Shown one piece after another: positions 59,975 to 64,000 of a stretch of DNA of 64,000 nucleotides. The DNA is from Epiperipatus broadwayi. Its lineage: Eukaryota; Onychophora; Udeonychophora; Euonychophora; Peripatidae. The stretch lies in the NCBI GenBank assembly GCA_028023455.1, contig JAQFVV010000111.1:1743909-1807908 (forward strand), written 5' to 3'. How positions within the stretch are numbered: the stretch's first letter is position 1; every line of letters begins with the position of its first letter. The translations under genes were made by a program, and so were the position numbers. The notes beneath the pieces were generated by a model. The model made no database searches. It saw only the letters and a program-made list of their open reading frames with translations, and was not told the DNA's origin.

Positions 59975-61240
59975 ATGGAACTATTACTAAAAAAGAGAGA
60001 TAACATCATGAAATGGATAGAAGAGTTCTATCAAGAATTATATAGTAATAAAGAACAAGCATCTCCTACATCTATTATATCTCCTGAATTACCCAGGATT
60101 TTAAATGAAGTGAAACGTGCAATTAAATTTATGAAGAAAGGAAAAGCTCCAGGTAGTGATGGAATTATAATCAATATATTAAAAGAAGCGGGTGAAGAAA
60201 TAGAAAAAAAATTGGCAGTTTTATACCAAATGTCTAAATGATAAAGATATACCTGATGACTGGAAGAATGCAGTATTAATATTTTAAAAAGGTGGTAAAG
60301 AAATTATTAAAATTACAGACTTAATAGTTTTATACAAAAATTTTATCATGATAATTATGACTTGTCTACAGAGAACATTGGGTTTAGTACAGTAGATCAC
60401 ATCCAAGTATTGAGGGAAGTTATAGAAAGAACCAATGAATATGAGTTGCCATTATGCTTTGGATTTGTAGATTATGAAAAGGCATTTGATTATAAAAGAA
60501 TTGCATAAGTGATGAAAGCATTAGATCATCAAGGTATACATCCAGAATATTGTCCTATTCTAAAAAATATTTATGAAATTGGAACAGCAACAATTAGATT
60601 ACATAATGATACTAATAAGATTAACATTGAGAAGGGTGGAAGACATGGTGACTCCATATCTCCAAAACTTTTTATAGTAATGTTGCAATAAATATTTTGT
60701 GGATTAAAATGGGTAAGTAAAGGAGAAAAAGTAAATGGAGATTATTTAAGTCATTTAGATTTTGCAGATGATGTAGTTGCTTTTGCAAATAATGCATCAG
60801 AGCTTCAGAAAATGTTGCAAGAGTTATCAGATGAATGTAAGAAAGTAGGACTGAAGGTAAATGCTAAAAAAACTAATGTTCAATGGATTTTCTCAAAAGA
60901 TGAAAATAAAGATTGATGATGATGAGTTAGAAGTTAACAAATACAGTCAGATTATTACTACAGATGGAAACATAATGGATGAAATTAATCATAGAATTAA
61001 ACTTGGTTAGAGTGCTTTTGTTATAAATCACTTAATATTAAAATGAAATATGTTTATGTGTTTGAAAAGGAAGGTTTTTAATAAATGTGTTTTACCCTTT
61101 CTTACTTATGGATCTGAGATTTGAACATTTAATAGAAGAGCAACACAGAGACTTACGACCACTCAAAGAAGTATGGAGAGATGCATTTTAGGAGCAACAA
61201 GAAGAGATGGAAAATGCACTACATGAGTAAGAGAACAAAC
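59975..61240 (+). pseudogene. RTE reverse transcriptase remnant
   Basis: An 88-codon frame (59975-60241) has IEEFYQELYSNKEQ and FMKKGKAPGSDGIIINILKE, the block that opens RTE reverse transcriptases. It is followed by FGFVDYEKAFD (motif A, 60458-60490), GGRHGDSISPKLF (60630-60670, motif B region) and LDFADDVVAFANN (FADD 60761-60772). The post-RT region with TYGSEI and RSMERCILGATRRD follows near 61105-61205. Several stops and a deletion at about 60310 make it non-functional. Confidence 0.85.
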
Positions 61241-61489
61241 ATATTAGTGATATTGTTGAAAGAATTAAGACTGAAGTGGAGTTGAGCTGGACATATTGCA
61301 AAGATGATAAAAGATGGACAATTGAAATTTTAAACGAGATTCCAAGAGATTGTAAATGACCCAGAAAGAGACCATATGTGACATGGATGGGTGAAGGCTA
61401 GAGATCAGAGAAGTTGGATTGAACTTGGATAGACCTTCTTCCTACAGTGGAATGATAATGTTTGACAATGATGATGATGTGTATTAATT

Positions 61490-62815
61490 CATACTAAAAA
61501 TAGAAATAGGAAATCAAATATGTGAAAGTTTTGAAAATGTGATATACATTTTACATTCAAAAATCAACTTGTTCTAAGGTTTACTTACATTCTACTTCAT
61601 TTCCAGTATGCTCATTTGTAACAGTGTTATGAGTCAAACGTACTATATTTATATATGATTTCCTAGTCAAAAAATTCATTAATATTTTTTGAAAAATGAG
61701 ATTTGTTCATTATTAGAAAGATTGTATTTTGAAAATACAGTGTTATCTCTATCCTCATCTATGTGTGAAGATTTTTTAAAACAAGGTAGAGTATCCACTT
61801 TGAATTTTATAATTTTTTAAAAATTATTGCCTTATTTGTTACATAGTGATTTCTTTTCAAAAGAGTACAAAATTCACTATACATTACATGCATAATTGTC
61901 TTATGATAAGACATCATTTAGGAATTCTTTTATTGTAAATAATTCCATGATCTCACAAAAACTAATATATATATATTTTTAAAGATTAATGTTGGGATTC
62001 TCCAGGAATACAGATTTAGAATTTGCATTTCTCACTATAATTTTAATGATGAATTTTAAAAATGAAGTATATATTTTAAAATAATAATGTAATTTTCATT
62101 ACTATGTAAATTTTTTTGATGTCAGAATGGGTTGGAGGTAAAAGTTGTTAATAATTACATTTTCAAAAATAATCTTTTGGGTAAATGATTAGGTCAATGA
62201 CTAATAAATAGATTATGTAAACTTTTTGTTAAAGTTCTAATTTGGGTCATTTACTTTTAATATTTTCCATTTCTTTACTTATTTATAACACAAATTATTT
62301 TTCCAATTTTTAATTCATCTACATACTAATTGCTAATATTTTAATAATTAACTAACAAATTCAACACTTAAAAATAATTTAATTTTAAGATATACCAGTA
62401 TCACATCACAATATGACAGCTCACTTTGGTGGGAATTTATTTTTTTCTCAGTGTTAACTGTAAAATACATTATATTTAGTGTAACGCACATACGAAGTTA
62501 CATTATTTTTTTATTAGTAAACATGAAAAAAATAAAAGTTCACCAATAAAAACTTTTTTAAGAATTAAAAATTGGAAATGAAATATCATCTAAACTCAAA
62601 TATATATATATATAATTGCACAGATTAAAAAAAAATATATTAAAATAAAACTATTAAAAATAGAAAAGGTATTTTAAAAGCAAAAACTTAAAAAGATTTA
62701 GAGATAAAAATATATCTTTAAGTTTGGAAAACAAATTAATTGGTGTTATTGAAAAATGGAAATGATTGTTTTAATTAGTTAAATGTAAACTAGCCTTGGG
62801 CATTTAAATGTATAA
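61490..62815. other. No gene seen
   Basis: AT-rich, homopolymer-rich. No motif recognised. Confidence 0.6.
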
Positions 62816-62829
62816 GCATAGGTCAGATA

Positions 62830-62960
62830 GGAAAGAAAAACAATGGAATCGGACCTCAACGAAAGGACCATCACATGGATGACGTAATGTCAATTGAATC
62901 CTTAAAATTAATATAAAAGGAAGTTTGGAAATTATTAGGAGTTATTACAAGAAGACAGAT
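62830..62960 (+). promoter_or_regulatory. Promoter-like cluster: CRE-like site and TATA box
   Basis: tgacgtaa (62880-62887) resembles a CREB/ATF site and lies about 35 bp before aatataaaagg (62911-62921), a good TATA box. The block is less AT-rich than its surroundings. It could serve the frame that follows or be part of an LTR. Confidence 0.35.
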
Positions 62961-62968
62961 GTGTTAAG

Positions 62969-63193
62969 TTGGAGAGGGTTGGAGGAGAAGGGATTGAAAG
63001 ACGCACTTTCAATTCCTTCAGTGGTTATAAAAAAAGAAAAGAAATGAAACATCGTTTTTTCTATACTGAGGACCACAGGATCATCGGGGGATTTAACATG
63101 GATTCCAAACGGCATGCAATGGATAAAGAGGAACGTTTTAAAAATTGTAAGAACTTTACAAACATTTTGAACACTAAGAACTTTAAAATATAA
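62969..63193 (+). CDS. Unrecognised 74-codon open frame downstream of the promoter-like cluster
   Basis: The open frame begins at a TTG codon. The first ATG in frame is about 26 codons in (MKHRFFYTEDHRIIGGFNMD), leaving about 49 codons. It is Lys/Arg/Asn-rich with no domain I know. It sits 50-100 bp after a TATA-like box, so a short first exon is possible. The alternative is a leader of an unidentified retroelement. No splice donor stands out at its end. Confidence 0.2.
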   Translation: MERVGGEGIERRTFNSFSGYKKRKEMKHRFFYTEDHRIIGGFNMDSKRHAMDKEERFKNCKNFTNILNTKNFKI

Positions 63194-63199
63194 ACTTTC

Positions 63200-64000
63200 C
63201 CTGTATTTAAAAAAAAATAGAAATAGATTCCTATCTGATCAAACTAAATTATTTATTAATTAGTTATAATTTTATTTGCTGTATTTTTTTTTTGTAAAAT
63301 CATTTCCATTTATTTTTTTTTTTGTTCTTTAAGTTTTTATTATGATTTCTGTTTTCGTTAAATTAAATTATATAAATGTTAAACTTAAGTCGAGCGTGAA
63401 TGGCTATATGGATTTGTAAAGTTATATTAGGGGAGGGTAATCTTAGGTTATTTTTTTCGTAGTTGAATTAGGTCAATGGATTGGATATATTGGTATAATT
63501 AGTAGATGTAGTACGAGATTCGCTATGGGCAGAATCGCTTTTCACGCTGCACACTTTCTTTTTGCCTATGGAATGCGATCGCAAGTCAGCAAAATGACCG
63601 CAGTCTTTTCCTATGGAGTTTTTTTTTTTATTGCTCTTATCGTCAGATAGATGTAGTATTCCTATCTGATGAAAGGCAATTTCTTCTCTTAACCTATTTG
63701 TGCTGTCGTAGTCGTATTACATTGAATACATCGATATATCAGATGGATTGAAGTTGGTTTGACTGCGAACTTTTGGCCTAAGGTTAAACAAGGATAGAAT
63801 ATTTTCTTTTCCAAATGCAAATCTATGCAGTCTATTCATACTCGACACTCTAAATAAAAATGCATTAAATTTAAGTTGGGTATAGACGCTTGCATGGGTT
63901 CATTACCGGTTAATTATGTTTTTGGTTTTCATATTTGATCAAAATATATAGACATTCGGTAAATACTGATACCTTACGGTGAGTATCTAAGATGTATTTA
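63200..64000. other. No gene seen; CpG-containing patch at 63520-63720
   Basis: 63520-63720 is less AT-rich with CG dinucleotides (gaatgcgatcgcaagtc, cagaatcgcttttcacg) and a short hairpin, cagatag-atgtagtatt-cctatctg (63645-63670). It may belong with the promoter-like block at 62.8 kb, as the start of a gene or element running out of the window. Confidence 0.3.

Larger units (their letters stand above)
59016..61480 (+). mobile_element. 5'-truncated RTE-clade LINE copy
   Basis: Homology to the copy at 43.9-47.15 kb begins near 59020, inside the endonuclease domain, and continues to the 3' end with gatgatgatg-type tail sequence (61440-61480). The 5' leader and first endonuclease block are absent, the common outcome of incomplete target-primed reverse transcription. 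It lies on the opposite strand to the other copy, about 12 kb away. Confidence 0.85.

Noticed and set aside
1-64000. Bacterial or phage system, operon, ribosome binding sites
   Set aside because: Gene density, TE content, SINEs and lack of long ORFs show a eukaryotic nuclear region.

Overview
The window looks like an intergenic or intronic stretch of a large, very AT-rich metazoan nuclear genome, probably an invertebrate. I found no intact host protein gene, no rRNA gene and no functional tRNA gene. The longest open frames are about 100-134 codons, and those that can be read belong to decayed transposable elements. The mix of elements supports an animal: an RTE-clade LINE pair, two other LINE relics, a Penelope-like reverse transcriptase relic, a mariner transposase relic, short tRNA-derived SINEs and several inverted-repeat elements. 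I cannot name the species or phylum from the sequence alone.

Layout. 0-8 kb holds a probable broken LTR retrotransposon. Two copies of an ~850 bp segment (710-1221 plus 3200-3554, and 6908-7751) flank a primer-binding-site-like motif, gag-like debris, a ~392 bp tandem repeat and a CpG-richer patch with a 119-codon open frame. 8.9-11.6 kb is minisatellite-like DNA ending in a fold-back. 13.1-13.7 kb has a short tandem repeat and a 94 bp SINE with perfect flanking duplications. 15.8-18.35 kb is a mariner transposase relic (minus strand) split by a ~1.85 kb element with 36 bp terminal inverted repeats and an 8 bp target duplication; that element carries two internal tandem arrays. 18.4-19.3 kb is a decayed LINE 3' end.

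20.4-21.9 kb holds a 207 bp tandem duplication that cuts through a SINE, a 5'-truncated SINE and a 110 bp-arm inverted repeat. 27.6-29.0 kb and 40.3-41.2 kb are arrays of ~300-365 bp units in both orientations. 32.3, 52.9, 57.6 and 57.9 kb share one dispersed repeat family. 35.6-37.1 kb is another LINE relic, and 37.6-38.5 kb a decayed acidic, coiled-coil-like ORF. 43.9-47.15 kb is a nearly full-length but inactivated RTE element (minus strand), and 59.0-61.5 kb a 5'-truncated relative (plus strand). 48.8-49.75 kb is the Penelope-like relic. 62.8-63.2 kb has a promoter-like cluster. The rest is AT-rich low-complexity DNA.

Nothing here works together as a pathway or operon. The organisation is nested and successive transposon insertion. 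The best-supported novel item is the GGTTG-terminated inverted-repeat element inserted in the mariner relic, followed by the 94 bp SINE family. All homology statements come from motif recognition by eye, with no database search.
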